Shown: positions 1 through 8,848 of the stretch, in pieces | How positions within the stretch are numbered: the stretch's first letter is position 1 | Layout: each line of letters opens with the position of its first letter | Assembly (NCBI RefSeq): GCF_009731465.1 | Contig: NZ_AP021887.1 | Coordinates: 552,001-616,000 of the forward strand | DNA: 64,000 bases | Reading direction: 5' to 3' | Source of the DNA: Streptococcus sp. 116-D4 | GTDB taxonomy: Bacteria > Bacillota > Bacilli > Lactobacillales > Streptococcaceae | The notes under the pieces: model-generated | Database searches by the model: none | Told to the model about the DNA's origin: nothing | Seen by the model: only the letters and a program-made list of their open reading frames with translations | Program-made: the position numbers and the translations under genes

Positions 1-254
1 AGTTTATTCGTTTATCAATACTACGAGCAATTGATGAATGTTGGATTCAACAAGTAGACCATTTACAACAACTGAAGACATTCGTATCAATGAGACAAAT
101 AGCCCAAAGGGATTCTATTAGTGAATACTTACGAGAATCCTTAGAATCTTATGAGGAAATGGGTAAAGAAGTGAAACAGGCCATTGTTAAAAATGTGATG
201 CTAAGCACCATAGAAGGAAAGATAGACGATGGTTTATCAATTTATTTTGTATAA
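1..254 (+). CDS. secA2: SecA2, accessory Sec ATPase (3' end only)
   Basis: The window opens inside this gene. The in-frame codons start at base 3 and end at the TAA at 252-254, giving 83 C-terminal residues. The tail contains LRAIDECWIQQVDHLQQLK, the helical-scaffold region typical of SecA proteins, and it lacks the Cys-rich zinc-binding tail of housekeeping SecA, as SecA2 proteins do. SecA2 is the ATPase that drives export of one heavily glycosylated serine-rich repeat adhesin through SecY2. The call rests mainly on the SecA-like tail plus the gtfA-gtfB-asp4 genes that follow 9 bases downstream, the order known from S. gordonii and S. pneumoniae psrP islands. Confidence 0.85.
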   Translation, partial: FIRLSILRAIDECWIQQVDHLQQLKTFVSMRQIAQRDSISEYLRESLESYEEMGKEVKQAIVKNVMLSTIEGKIDDGLSIYFV

Positions 255-263
255 GAGGGAATA

Positions 264-1778
264 ATGACAATCTATAGTATTAATTTAGGGATTGGCTGGG
301 CAAGTAGCGGTGTTGAGTATGCTCAGGCATATAGAGCACAAATTTTAAGATCACTTGGAATACCTGCTAAATTTATTTTTACAAATATGTTTCAATCAGA
401 AAATCTGGAGCATTTTACAAAAAACATCGGATTTGAAGATAGTGAAATAATATGGTTGTATGGCTATTTTACAGATGTTAAAATTGCTGGAACTACATAT
501 AAAAAAGAAGATTTGGAGGCTACTTTTTCACAACATCCTACAAAAAAAGAAGTGAGTTCTGATCGAAAACTTATTCGTTATTATTTTGAAAATCAAGAAC
601 TATATATTAATGCTTCCCTCCATGGAGAGAATCAGGAATATGTACAACGAGTAGAATATGTTGTGAAAGGAAAACTGATTCGTAAAGATTACTATAGCTA
701 TACAAAAGTATTTAGTGAATTTTATGCACCTGGAGAAAATGGGGTACAGCTCTGTAATCGTTCATTTTATAATGAAGATGGTAGTATTGCTTATGAAGAG
801 CTTCTTTCTAATGAAAAGAGTACTTTTGTTTTTTCAAATAAAATTTGTTATGGGCTAGAAGAATTATTAGAGTTCATGCTTGAGGATCTTTCTTTGACAA
901 AGTCTGATTTGATTTTACTTGATCGTGCGACGGGAATTGGACAAGTAGTATTTGAAAATATAGGGGCAGCGAAGTTAGCAGTAGTTATTCATGCAGAACA
1001 TTTTAATGAAAAGAATACAGATGAATATAATATTCTCTGGAATAATTATTATGAATATCAATTTACTAATGCAAATAAAGTGAATGCATTTATAACGTCT
1101 ACTGAAAGGCAAAAAATGCTTCTTGAGGAGCAATTCACACAATATACTTCTCTACATCCGAAGGTAGTAGCCATTCCAGTAGGAAGTTTAGAACAATTGA
1201 AGTTTCCTGAGCAATCTAGAAAACCTTTTTCAATAATGACAGGTTCACGTTTAGCAATAGAGAAACATATAGATTGGTTAATTGAGGGAGTAGCCTTAGC
1301 TCAGAAAAAACTACCTGAACTGACTTTTGATATATATGGTGAAGGAGGAGAGAGAAGAAAACTGACAGAGCTTTTAACTAAATTACATGCTGGGGAGTTT
1401 ATTGAGTTAAAAGGCCATAAACAGCTTGATGAAATTTATCAGAATTATGAACTATATTTAACTGCTTCAACAAGTGAAGGGTTTGGTTTGACGTTAATGG
1501 AAGCAGTTGGCTCAGGACTTCCTATTATTGGTTTTGATGTGCCATATGGAAATCAAACATTTGTTTATTCTGGAGAAAATGGTCTATTAATTGAGCGTCC
1601 TAAAGGGGATGACCGTTCTCGTATTGCACAAGCTTTTGCAGATTCGATATATGAATATTTCACTAAGTTTAACAAAACTGATGCACAACAATATTCTTAT
1701 CATATTGCAGAGGACTATAAGCATGAAAAATTAGTTGAAAGATGGAAAGATTTTATAGAAGAGGTTTTACATGATTAG
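264..1778 (+). CDS. gtfA: GtfA, catalytic subunit of the SRR-adhesin O-GlcNAc transferase
   Basis: A 504-residue GT-B glycosyltransferase, full length for the GtfA (Gtf1) family. With GtfB it adds the first N-acetylglucosamine to Ser/Thr of the serine-rich repeat adhesin in the cytoplasm before SecA2/SecY2 export. The N-terminus (MTIYSINLGIGWASSGVEYA) is characteristic of the family, and the GT4-type EX7E motif (EGFGLTLME) is at about residues 405-413. The start ATG is preceded by AGAGGG and lies 9 bases after secA2. The stop overlaps gtfB by 8 bases, implying translational coupling. The adhesin gene, secY2 and asp1-3 would lie upstream, outside the window. Confidence 0.92.
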   Translation: MTIYSINLGIGWASSGVEYAQAYRAQILRSLGIPAKFIFTNMFQSENLEHFTKNIGFEDSEIIWLYGYFTDVKIAGTTYKKEDLEATFSQHPTKKEVSSDRKLIRYYFENQELYINASLHGENQEYVQRVEYVVKGKLIRKDYYSYTKVFSEFYAPGENGVQLCNRSFYNEDGSIAYEELLSNEKSTFVFSNKICYGLEELLEFMLEDLSLTKSDLILLDRATGIGQVVFENIGAAKLAVVIHAEHFNEKNTDEYNILWNNYYEYQFTNANKVNAFITSTERQKMLLEEQFTQYTSLHPKVVAIPVGSLEQLKFPEQSRKPFSIMTGSRLAIEKHIDWLIEGVALAQKKLPELTFDIYGEGGERRKLTELLTKLHAGEFIELKGHKQLDEIYQNYELYLTASTSEGFGLTLMEAVGSGLPIIGFDVPYGNQTFVYSGENGLLIERPKGDDRSRIAQAFADSIYEYFTKFNKTDAQQYSYHIAEDYKHEKLVERWKDFIEEVLHD

Positions 1779-3090
1779 GTTGTTTGAATGGCTAACACAA
1801 GAATCTTTGGATCTACATTATTCTCTTGAGGAATCTGGCATCCATGGAACCAGTGTGGTTTTAAATGATGATGGTTTTTTACCAGCAGGAATTATTTCAC
1901 CTTATACTTTTTTTTGTGAAGTTGAAATGGATGGCGGAGCACTTTATTTCAATCAATTGGAAGTTCCTTCTCTTTGGCAGATAACAGGAACGAATATAGA
2001 AGGAGAAATTTGGAACCGTAGTTCTAAAAAGGGAGTTATTCATTATCATGAACCAAAATATTTGCGATTTGTCCAAAGTGTAGATTGGCTGTATCCAGAT
2101 GGTTCGATTTATATGACAGATCACTATAATAAACATGGATGGATTTTTGCTAAGACTTATTTTTTTAGTGACCAGCAGGTGAGTCACAAAAAGTATTTTA
2201 ATAAATCAGGTCAGGAAGTTTTATCAGAAAATATTTTAACAGGTGATATTCTTCTCAATTGGCAAGGTAAAGTTTATCATTTTACTAAAAAAGTAGATTT
2301 CTTTCTTTTTTATTTAAAAAAATCAGGTCTAGATTTATCTTCTATTTGGTATAATTCACTGGGAATGCCTTTCTTAATTTCATATTACTTGGGAGGTGAA
2401 GGAAGAGACATTTTATTCTGGCAAGAAAAACTTGCGGATCAGCTTCCAGGTAATATGCAAGTTATTTTTTCAGGAAGATCAAGCAGAACAAAGAAAGTAA
2501 TAGTTCAAGATCAGTCGGTGTATAAAAAACTATTACACTTAGTGGAAGATGGGAAAAAAGAGATGATTAGTTTCTTAAACATTCTCTATCCTAAATTGAG
2601 AGAAAACTATTCTCGAAAAGAGATTCTAATTGTGACAAACTCTGATCAAATAGAAGGCTTAGAATTATTAACTGAGCAGCTCTCAGCTTATACTTTTCAC
2701 ATTGGTGCTTTAACGGGTATGTCGGAGAAATTACAAAATTTTGGTCAAAAAGAAAACGTACGACTCTATCCTAATATGTCACCTAAAACGATGTTGGATC
2801 TACTGGATCAATGTGATATCTATTTAGATATTAATCATGGGAATGAAGTTTTATCTATAGTACGACAAGCTTTTGAACGAAATCTTCTTATTTTAGCATA
2901 CGACAATACTATTCATTCAGCGGCTTTTCATCATAAAAATGGTATTTTTAATCATAGTCAGCCTCACACATTATCTGATTGGTTATTGAATGTAGATGAT
3001 TATTCACAGACGGTTTCGCGTTGGCGGTCAGACATACTCCCTATGACTTATGAAGATTATAAACAAATATTGTTTAGGAATGTAGATTAA
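1771..3090 (+). CDS. gtfB: GtfB, substrate-binding partner of GtfA
   Basis: A 439-residue protein matching the length and position of GtfB (Gtf2), the non-catalytic co-activator that binds the unfolded adhesin and stabilises GtfA. It starts inside the gtfA stop region, with GAGG as ribosome binding site. The protein has a C-terminal Rossmann-like half (about residues 285-410, for example REILIVTNSDQIEGLELL) and no EX7E motif, as expected for a partner without catalysis. Identification leans on the neighbours, because GtfB sequences diverge quickly between strains. Confidence 0.88.
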   Translation: MIRLFEWLTQESLDLHYSLEESGIHGTSVVLNDDGFLPAGIISPYTFFCEVEMDGGALYFNQLEVPSLWQITGTNIEGEIWNRSSKKGVIHYHEPKYLRFVQSVDWLYPDGSIYMTDHYNKHGWIFAKTYFFSDQQVSHKKYFNKSGQEVLSENILTGDILLNWQGKVYHFTKKVDFFLFYLKKSGLDLSSIWYNSLGMPFLISYYLGGEGRDILFWQEKLADQLPGNMQVIFSGRSSRTKKVIVQDQSVYKKLLHLVEDGKKEMISFLNILYPKLRENYSRKEILIVTNSDQIEGLELLTEQLSAYTFHIGALTGMSEKLQNFGQKENVRLYPNMSPKTMLDLLDQCDIYLDINHGNEVLSIVRQAFERNLLILAYDNTIHSAAFHHKNGIFNHSQPHTLSDWLLNVDDYSQTVSRWRSDILPMTYEDYKQILFRNVD

Positions 3091-3105
3091 TGAAGGAGAA
3101 AAATA

Positions 3106-3270
3106 ATGACAGATAGAAATAAACTATTAGATGAAGATATACATAAACGTATCAAAGAAATACGCTATGAGAAACCAGATGAGGTAAAAAATAGAAAATC
3201 TATTTTTTATATTATCGTGGTAGTATTAGTAACTCTTTCAGTTCTGTTATCATTGTTTAGATATTTATAA
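3106..3270 (+). CDS. asp4: Asp4, small accessory Sec membrane protein
   Basis: A 54-residue ORF with AAGGAG seven bases before its ATG, 15 bases after gtfB. It has a charged N-terminal half (residues 1-32) followed by one membrane segment (about 33-54, rich in I, V and L). That shape and position match Asp4, the SecE-like component of the accessory translocon. The next expected gene, asp5 (SecG-like), is not present: a strong terminator follows the stop by 50 bases. Called from context and topology; the sequence alone would not identify it. Confidence 0.75.
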   Translation: MTDRNKLLDEDIHKRIKEIRYEKPDEVKNRKSIFYIIVVVLVTLSVLLSLFRYL

Positions 3271-3319
3271 TAAAAAGGCTCTTTTCTTGCATTTGTCAAG
3301 TATATCAAAGGCTTTAAGA

Positions 3320-3374
3320 AAAAAAAGAGATAAGACAGTAGCTATTCTGAGGTTACTGTCTTATCTCTTTTTTT
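3320..3374 (+). terminator. terminator of the accessory Sec operon
   Basis: A perfect 21-base stem (3320-3340 with 3354-3374) encloses a 13-base loop. The T-rich 3' arm serves as the U-tract, and the A-rich 5' arm lets it work in both directions. It closes the secA2-gtfA-gtfB-asp4 transcript. Confidence 0.9.
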
Positions 3375-3459
3375 ACTTATTGATCCATAAAAGGGCATGC
3401 TAAAAAACATCTCATCTGGTATTTTTGAAACAAGGTGTTATAATACGGCTTAGATAGCC

Positions 3460-3960
3460 TTATCGATTTTGGGTCAAAGAGTAATCGTAAAGTTTGTTAT
3501 GCGTAATGAGGGAATACATTGTTCGAATGAGACGATGTATAGAGGCAATCGCGTGTGGCTTGGTTGAAGCTATTGTCGATTGTCTTTTTCGTTTCTCATA
3601 AAAGTTGGCGATATGGCAGGGATTGGCATGACTAGCTGAAGCCATGTTATGAATGCACTCGAACAAGATTTTTCTGGCATAGAGATTACCTCGCTTAGTA
3701 ATGTGTTCCTTGGCGAGAAAGTTCCCAGATTCATAGTGTCTCAGGTCAGTGCCAATAAAAGCGTTGATTTGCTTGGCAGACTAAAAGCGACGACTATCTC
3801 CCAATTTGCCAATGTAGATGTGGCTGTGTTTTCTGCGATGCCAGAAATTGACCGTAAGATGTCATACTCTGGTAAAGGCTGAGCTAGAGCTACCATGTCG
3901 TTTAAGACAACTTGTCTGCATTCAGAAAGACGAAGCCATTTAGACGAGTGGTTATTATTG
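3460..3960 (-). pseudogene. degenerate IS110-family transposase, 5'-truncated
   Basis: On the minus strand the translation gives the C-terminal half of an IS110/IS116/IS902-type transposase: IIAENTATSTLA-like helix-hairpin region, FIGTDLRHYESGNF, HITKRGNLYARKILFECIHN and a final FYEKRKRQS segment. The frame is broken. An in-frame TAG sits at about 3781, and the upstream part reads in another frame, so at least one frameshift is present between 3781 and 3830. The RNase H-like DEDD half is missing. The remnant stops abruptly at 3960, abutting the stop codon of the next gene. No ends or target duplication were identified. It is a dead fragment marking an old rearrangement or insertion point. Confidence 0.8.
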
Positions 3961-4590
3961 CTAGAAAAAAGGATTGAAGGTCTTTTCGTGAGCAATAGTG
4001 GTAGCTGGACCATGCCCTGGATAGACATCATAGTTTGGTAGGGTGAAGAGTTGGGTCTGGATGCTATGAAGGAGTTGCTCCATGCTACCAGTCGGAAGAT
4101 CAGTTCGTCCAATTGTTTCTCGAAATAGGGCATCTCCTGTCAAGACTAGATGAGCATCAGGAAAGACGATAGAAACACCACCGATAGAGTGCCCTGGTGT
4201 TGGCAAGACAGTGAAACGAAAGTCCTCCAGTTGGTATTCTTCGTGAAAGATAAAGGTGCGTTCAGCCGGTTTTGCGACCACATCTGCCATATCATCGTGG
4301 CGAGGGAGACCAGAGAGATTATCGACGGGAGTATAGAGCCAGCTGGCTTCACTCTCTGCGATATAGACAGGAGGATTGCCAAAAGTCTTGCGCACCAAGT
4401 CCAGACTCATGATATGGTCATAATGAGCGTGGGTCAATAGAATAGCACAGATCGGTTTGTTGATGTTCTCTATTGTCTGACGAATGGCGTCCCAATGACT
4501 ACCAGGATCAACGACGATGAGGTACTTTTCGCCTTCCAAGTAATAGGTATTTTCATAAGCAACAGGATTCACGGTTTTATGGATTTTCAT
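3961..4590 (-). CDS. metallo-beta-lactamase-fold hydrolase (GloB-like)
   Basis: A 209-residue zinc hydrolase. The HxHxDH motif is at residues 54-59 (THAHYDH), with later ligands in PTPGHSIGG, LTGDALF and YPGHGP, so all metal sites of the fold are present. It resembles the glyoxalase II-like YcbL/GloB group, but the substrate cannot be told from sequence. The start was placed at 4590 (MKIHKTVNPV), because GGAG lies 8 bases before it and the longer in-frame extension has no family similarity. The last codons run up to the IS110 remnant, so the original C-terminus may have been altered. A BOX repeat lies just upstream. Confidence 0.85.
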   Translation of the reverse strand: MKIHKTVNPVAYENTYYLEGEKYLIVVDPGSHWDAIRQTIENINKPICAILLTHAHYDHIMSLDLVRKTFGNPPVYIAESEASWLYTPVDNLSGLPRHDDMADVVAKPAERTFIFHEEYQLEDFRFTVLPTPGHSIGGVSIVFPDAHLVLTGDALFRETIGRTDLPTGSMEQLLHSIQTQLFTLPNYDVYPGHGPATTIAHEKTFNPFF

Positions 4591-4618
4591 ACTAACTCCA
4601 ATCTCAAAGAATGTACTA

Positions 4619-4724
4619 ATACTCTTCGAAAATCTCTTCAAACTGCGTCAACTTTATCTACAACCTCAAAGTAGTGCTTTAAGCAACCTGCGGCTAGTTT
4701 GTTCTTTGATTTTCATTGAGTATA
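4619..4724. repeat. BOX repeat 1 (short form)
   Basis: An intergenic repeat with the ends typical of pneumococcal BOX elements: ATACTCTTCGAAAATCTC at the left and GATTTTCATTGAGTAT at the right, with the internal GCAACCTGCGGCTAG core. The middle module (boxB) is lacking, giving an A-C type element of about 106 bp. Other copies are at 14541, 32275, 37098 and 54827. Confidence 0.9.
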
Positions 4725-4795
4725 AATTAAGTATAGCACAGTTAGGGAGAATAAGCATAAAAGGGAATAGTTCTAGAAAGAAGAACTAGATTTAG

Positions 4796-4830
4796 ATAAA
4801 AAAATAAGCCCCGAATTAGTTCGAGGCTTA
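4796..4830 (-). terminator. terminator of the choline-binding amidase gene
   Basis: On the minus strand, AAGCC-TCGAA / TTCGG-GGCTT forms a short hairpin (4806-4829) followed by TTATTTTTTTAT. It lies 8 bases past the amidase stop. Confidence 0.8.
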
Positions 4831-4837
4831 GACTGCT

Positions 4838-6271
4838 TTAATTTCCAGCATAATATTTTTGGATTCCCTTGACAATCCCTTCAACCAGTTTATCTTGATA
4901 GTCATTGTTGCGGATTTTTTGGTTTTCTTCTGGATTATCCATATAGCCCATCTCTAGCAAAACAGCTGGTTTAGCTGTTTCACGAAGAACGGCAAAGGTT
5001 GCTTGCAAAAGTCCGGCATCCCTAGCTCCAGTTTCAGCTAGCAGTGAAGAATGGATATCGGCTGCGAGACGATTACTTTCACTCATCCGTTCAGGATTGT
5101 TGTGCCAATCCTTGTTAATCTTGCTAGGGAAACCGGGTTCATCCTTGTAAGAATAGGTCTGAATACCCAGGTTAACGGTTGTATCATTCCCTTTTGCATT
5201 GAAATGAAGGCTGATGAAAAAGTCAGCATTGGTCTTGTTGACCATACGAGAACGCTCGGTAATAAAATCAACGTCTATATCACTATCTCGAGAGGTGAGA
5301 ACGGTATAGCCGAGTCCTTCTAGACGTTTACGTAGCTTACGATAAACTTGTAGGTTCAATTCTTTTTCAGCTATACCATAGTAATAAGCCCCGCGATCCT
5401 TACCACCGTGTCCTGGATCGAGAAAAATAGTTTTAGAGTAATGTCCTTTTTGAAAACCTTGTGCTAATTCACGAACCCATTTTCCATTCCCTTGGAAGAG
5501 CTGGTTTTTACCATCCACAGCATAGGTTCCTGTGACATACACACCATCGTCCTTCAGGTAGTACCAAGCTTGATAGTCTGGGTCGTAGATCCATTCTTTG
5601 TGGGCCATGTAGCCACCAGATTTGAGGTAGTAGGAACCAATCCATTGTTTTTGGGCATAGCGTCCACCAGACTTGAGGTAAAACCAACTAAAGTAGCTTT
5701 GGTCGTAGACCCATTCCTTATCTGCCATAGCACCACTGGCTTTGAGGTAGTAATCGCCTTTCCAGACATTGGCCAACATTCTACCGTAGTCATCAAAAGC
5801 ATACCACTTGCCATTGATTTGGCTCCACTGGTTGGATAAATATTTACCTGAACCATTGATATAGTACCAATTATTTCCCATTTGGTACCAGCTGTTTTCA
5901 AGCAAGTAGCCATGACTATCAAAGAAATAACCATCATAGAGAGTATCTGTAAATTTGACCCCAGTTTGACTATAAAAAGTCCACTTGTTCCCTTCTTTTA
6001 CCCAGCCAGTCTGTAGAGGTTGATTGGGTTTGGTTTCCCTAGAAAGAGAAGGTTTGCTTTCTTGCTCACTTGAAGTAGCTGTACTTGACGAAGTTTCTGT
6101 ATTAGCTTGAGAACTGCTAGCAGAAGTATTTGTAGAATTGCTTGTTGAGCTACTGGGTGAACTAGTCATAGGGGTAGTAGTAGAACGACTCGTATCATCA
6201 GCTAAAACGACTTGGTTTGTTAGTCCAAGAAAAGCCAAAGCTAAAAGTGTCAGTCTTTTGTGTGATTTCAT
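4838..6271 (-). CDS. choline-binding N-acetylmuramoyl-L-alanine amidase (Amidase_3)
   Basis: A 477-residue secreted cell-wall hydrolase. The signal peptide is residues 1-24 (cleavage near VLA-DD), followed by a Ser/Thr-rich linker (about 26-85). Six or seven choline-binding (YG/GW) repeats span 88-275 (GWVKEGNKWTFY, NSWYQMGNNWYYIN and so on) and bind teichoic-acid phosphocholine. The C-terminal Amidase_3 domain (about 280-475) has the zinc ligands H288 (DPGHGG), a Glu in AEKELN, H356 (SLHFNA) and the catalytic Glu440 (LLEMGYMDN). It would cut the MurNAc-L-Ala bond. It is not LytA, which is an Amidase_2 enzyme with C-terminal repeats. AAAGG precedes the ATG by 8 bases. Confidence 0.9.
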   Translation of the reverse strand: MKSHKRLTLLALAFLGLTNQVVLADDTSRSTTTPMTSSPSSSTSNSTNTSASSSQANTETSSSTATSSEQESKPSLSRETKPNQPLQTGWVKEGNKWTFYSQTGVKFTDTLYDGYFFDSHGYLLENSWYQMGNNWYYINGSGKYLSNQWSQINGKWYAFDDYGRMLANVWKGDYYLKASGAMADKEWVYDQSYFSWFYLKSGGRYAQKQWIGSYYLKSGGYMAHKEWIYDPDYQAWYYLKDDGVYVTGTYAVDGKNQLFQGNGKWVRELAQGFQKGHYSKTIFLDPGHGGKDRGAYYYGIAEKELNLQVYRKLRKRLEGLGYTVLTSRDSDIDVDFITERSRMVNKTNADFFISLHFNAKGNDTTVNLGIQTYSYKDEPGFPSKINKDWHNNPERMSESNRLAADIHSSLLAETGARDAGLLQATFAVLRETAKPAVLLEMGYMDNPEENQKIRNNDYQDKLVEGIVKGIQKYYAGN

Positions 6272-6335
6272 CTTATTTGCCTTTCTAGAGAAATGAAATT
6301 TCAGTAATTATCGTAAAAAAACTGTTCTTATTACC

Positions 6336-6341
6336 ATTATA
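6336..6341 (-). promoter_or_regulatory. probable -10 of the amidase gene; only element seen in the 6272-6595 spacer
   Basis: TATAAT on the minus strand, preceded by TG, lies about 65 bases before the amidase start. A good -35 is not visible at 17 bases. The rest of the 324-base A+T-rich spacer between the divergent amidase and rel genes shows no repeat or ORF. A TTAAAAT at 6565-6571 may serve rel but is weak. Confidence 0.45.
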
Positions 6342-6595
6342 CACTAAAAAAGTTAGAAAATTACCAAAATATTAAACCTTATTTATTGAAAAAAGAAGAA
6401 TGTGTTTTCATTTCCCTGACTTTTAGTGTAGCCTATATCAAAAAAGATAGATGAAAATCAGATAATTTTATTGTTTTAGTGTGAATCTTTTTTATCCTCC
6501 TTCCTAATAACTTGAATAAGCTTTAGAATCCTCTTTTTCTAGTTTTCATATCCTCAAAAAAGTGTTAAAATGGTAGGAAGAATGGGAGAGTTTGC

Positions 6596-8818
6596 ATGCC
6601 AAAAGAAGAAATTTATTCAGGCGATGAAGTCGTCGCTTTAACGCAAAAATATTTATCGAAAGAAGATGTGGCTTTTGTCCATAAGGCCTTGGTCTATGCT
6701 GTGGAATGCCACAGTGGCCAGTATCGTAAATCTGGCGAACCCTACATTATCCACCCTATCCAAGTGGCAGGTATTTTAGCCAAACTCAAGCTGGATGCTG
6801 TAACGGTAGCTTGTGGTTTCTTGCATGATGTGGTGGAAGATACAGATGCGACCTTGGACGATTTGGAGAGAGAGTTTGGACCTGATGTGCGCGTGATTGT
6901 CGATGGCGTTACCAAACTTGGTAAGGTTGAGTACAAATCGATTGAGGAGCAATTAGCGGAAAATCACCGCAAGATGCTCATGGCCATGTCTGAGGACATC
7001 CGCGTTATCTTGGTCAAATTGTCTGACCGCTTGCACAATATGCGGACCCTGAAACATCTTCGAAAAGACAAGCAGGAGCGTATTTCCAAAGAAACCATGG
7101 AAATCTATGCCCCACTTGCCCACCGTTTGGGGATTTCGAGTGTCAAATGGGAGTTGGAAGACTTGTCTTTCCGTTATCTAAATCCAACGGAATTTTACAA
7201 GATTACCCATATGATGAAGGAAAAGCGCAGAGAGCGTGAGGCCTTGGTGGATGAGGTAGTCACAAAATTAGAGGAATATACGACGGATCGTCACTTGAAA
7301 GGGAAAATTTACGGTCGTCCCAAGCATATTTACTCGATTTTCCGCAAAATGCAGGATAAGAGAAAACGTTTTGAGGAGATCTATGACCTAATTGCCATCC
7401 GTTGTATCCTAGACACTCAGAGTGATGTCTATGCCATGTTGGGATATGTCCATGAGCTTTGGAAACCAATGCCTGGACGCTTTAAGGACTATATTGCCAA
7501 CCGTAAGGCCAATGGTTACCAGTCTATCCATACGACCGTTTACGGACCAAAAGGCCCGATTGAGTTCCAGATTCGGACCAAGGAAATGCACGAGGTGGCT
7601 GAGTACGGGGTTGCGGCTCACTGGGCTTATAAGAAAGGCATCAAGGGGCAGGTTAACAGCAAGGAATCAGCCATTGGAATGAACTGGATCAAGGAAATGA
7701 TGGAGCTCCAAGACCAGGCTGATGATGCCAAGGAATTTGTCGATTCAGTTAAGGAAAACTATCTGGCTGAGGAGATTTATGTCTTTACCCCAGATGGAGC
7801 TGTCCGTTCCCTTCCAAAAGATTCAGGACCGATTGACTTTGCTTATGAGATTCATACTAAAATTGGGGAAAAAGCAACAGGTGCCAAGGTTAATGGCCGC
7901 ATGGTACCATTGACTACCAAGCTAAAAACAGGTGATCAGGTTGAAATCATCACCAATCCAAACTCATTTGGACCAAGCCGTGACTGGCTCAATATGGTCA
8001 AGACCAGCAAAGCCCGAAACAAGATTCGTCAATTCTTTAAGAACCAAGACAAAGAATTGTCCATCAATAAAGGTCGTGAATTGCTGATTAGTCAGCTCCA
8101 AGAAAATGGCTATGTGGCCAATAAATTCATGGACAAGCGCCACATGGACCAAGTTCTGCAAAAGACCAGCTACAAGACAGAAGAATCCCTCTTTGCGGCT
8201 ATTGGTTTTGGAGAAATCGGTGCTATTACCGTCTTTAACCGTCTGACTGAAAAGGAACGCCGTGAAGAAGAACGTGCCAAGGCCAAGGCGGAGGCAGAAG
8301 AACTTGTCAAAGGTGGCGAGGTCAAGGTTGAGAACAAAGAAACCCTCAAGGTCAAGCATGAGGGTGGTGTGGTCATTGAAGGTGCTTCAGGTCTCCTCGT
8401 GCGGATTGCCAAGTGTTGTAATCCTGTTCCTGGTGACGATATTGTCGGTTACATTACCAAGGGTCGTGGTGTGGCTATTCACCGTGTGGACTGTATGAAT
8501 CTGCGTGCCCAAGAAAACTACGAGCAACGTCTCCTTGATGTGGAGTGGGAAGACCAGTACTCTAGCTCAAATAAGGAGTATATGGCCCATATCGACATCT
8601 ACGGCCTTAACCGTACAGGACTGTTGAACGATGTACTGCAAGTTCTTTCAAACACAACTAAGAATATCTCAACAGTCAACGCTCAACCAACCAAGGATAT
8701 GAAGTTTGCGAATATCCATGTTTCCTTTGGAATTTCAAACCTTTCAATGCTGACCACTGTAGTTGATAAGATTAAGAGTGTACCAGAAGTCTACTCTGTC
8801 AAACGGACCAATGGTTAA
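6596..8818 (+). CDS. rel: RelA/SpoT homolog, bifunctional (p)ppGpp synthetase/hydrolase
   Basis: A 740-residue long RSH enzyme of normal length. It makes (p)ppGpp from GTP/GDP and ATP during amino-acid starvation and degrades it otherwise. The N-terminal HD hydrolase domain is intact (H53, HD at 77-78, ED at 81-82, in GFLHDVVEDT). The synthetase domain follows (about 230-350, GRPKHIYSIFRKM and YIANRKANGYQSIHT), then TGS (about 390-450), a Cys-containing region (IAKCCNPVPGDDI) and a C-terminal ACT domain (about 665-740). So both activities are expected. It is cotranscribed with dtd 30 bases downstream, a common Firmicute pair. Confidence 0.96.
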   Translation: MPKEEIYSGDEVVALTQKYLSKEDVAFVHKALVYAVECHSGQYRKSGEPYIIHPIQVAGILAKLKLDAVTVACGFLHDVVEDTDATLDDLEREFGPDVRVIVDGVTKLGKVEYKSIEEQLAENHRKMLMAMSEDIRVILVKLSDRLHNMRTLKHLRKDKQERISKETMEIYAPLAHRLGISSVKWELEDLSFRYLNPTEFYKITHMMKEKRREREALVDEVVTKLEEYTTDRHLKGKIYGRPKHIYSIFRKMQDKRKRFEEIYDLIAIRCILDTQSDVYAMLGYVHELWKPMPGRFKDYIANRKANGYQSIHTTVYGPKGPIEFQIRTKEMHEVAEYGVAAHWAYKKGIKGQVNSKESAIGMNWIKEMMELQDQADDAKEFVDSVKENYLAEEIYVFTPDGAVRSLPKDSGPIDFAYEIHTKIGEKATGAKVNGRMVPLTTKLKTGDQVEIITNPNSFGPSRDWLNMVKTSKARNKIRQFFKNQDKELSINKGRELLISQLQENGYVANKFMDKRHMDQVLQKTSYKTEESLFAAIGFGEIGAITVFNRLTEKERREEERAKAKAEAEELVKGGEVKVENKETLKVKHEGGVVIEGASGLLVRIAKCCNPVPGDDIVGYITKGRGVAIHRVDCMNLRAQENYEQRLLDVEWEDQYSSSNKEYMAHIDIYGLNRTGLLNDVLQVLSNTTKNISTVNAQPTKDMKFANIHVSFGISNLSMLTTVVDKIKSVPEVYSVKRTNG

Positions 8819-8848
8819 GTTGGTTTGATATAATCAGAAAGGATTGCT

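Noticed and set aside
1897-2187. Antisense frames within gtfB, rel, cshA, fba and other genes
   Set aside because: They lack ribosome binding sites and follow the codon structure of the gene on the opposite strand.
3741-4133. 130-codon minus-strand frame across the hydrolase 3' end
   Set aside because: Its upper part is the wrong frame of the hydrolase gene; only the lower part belongs to the IS110 remnant.
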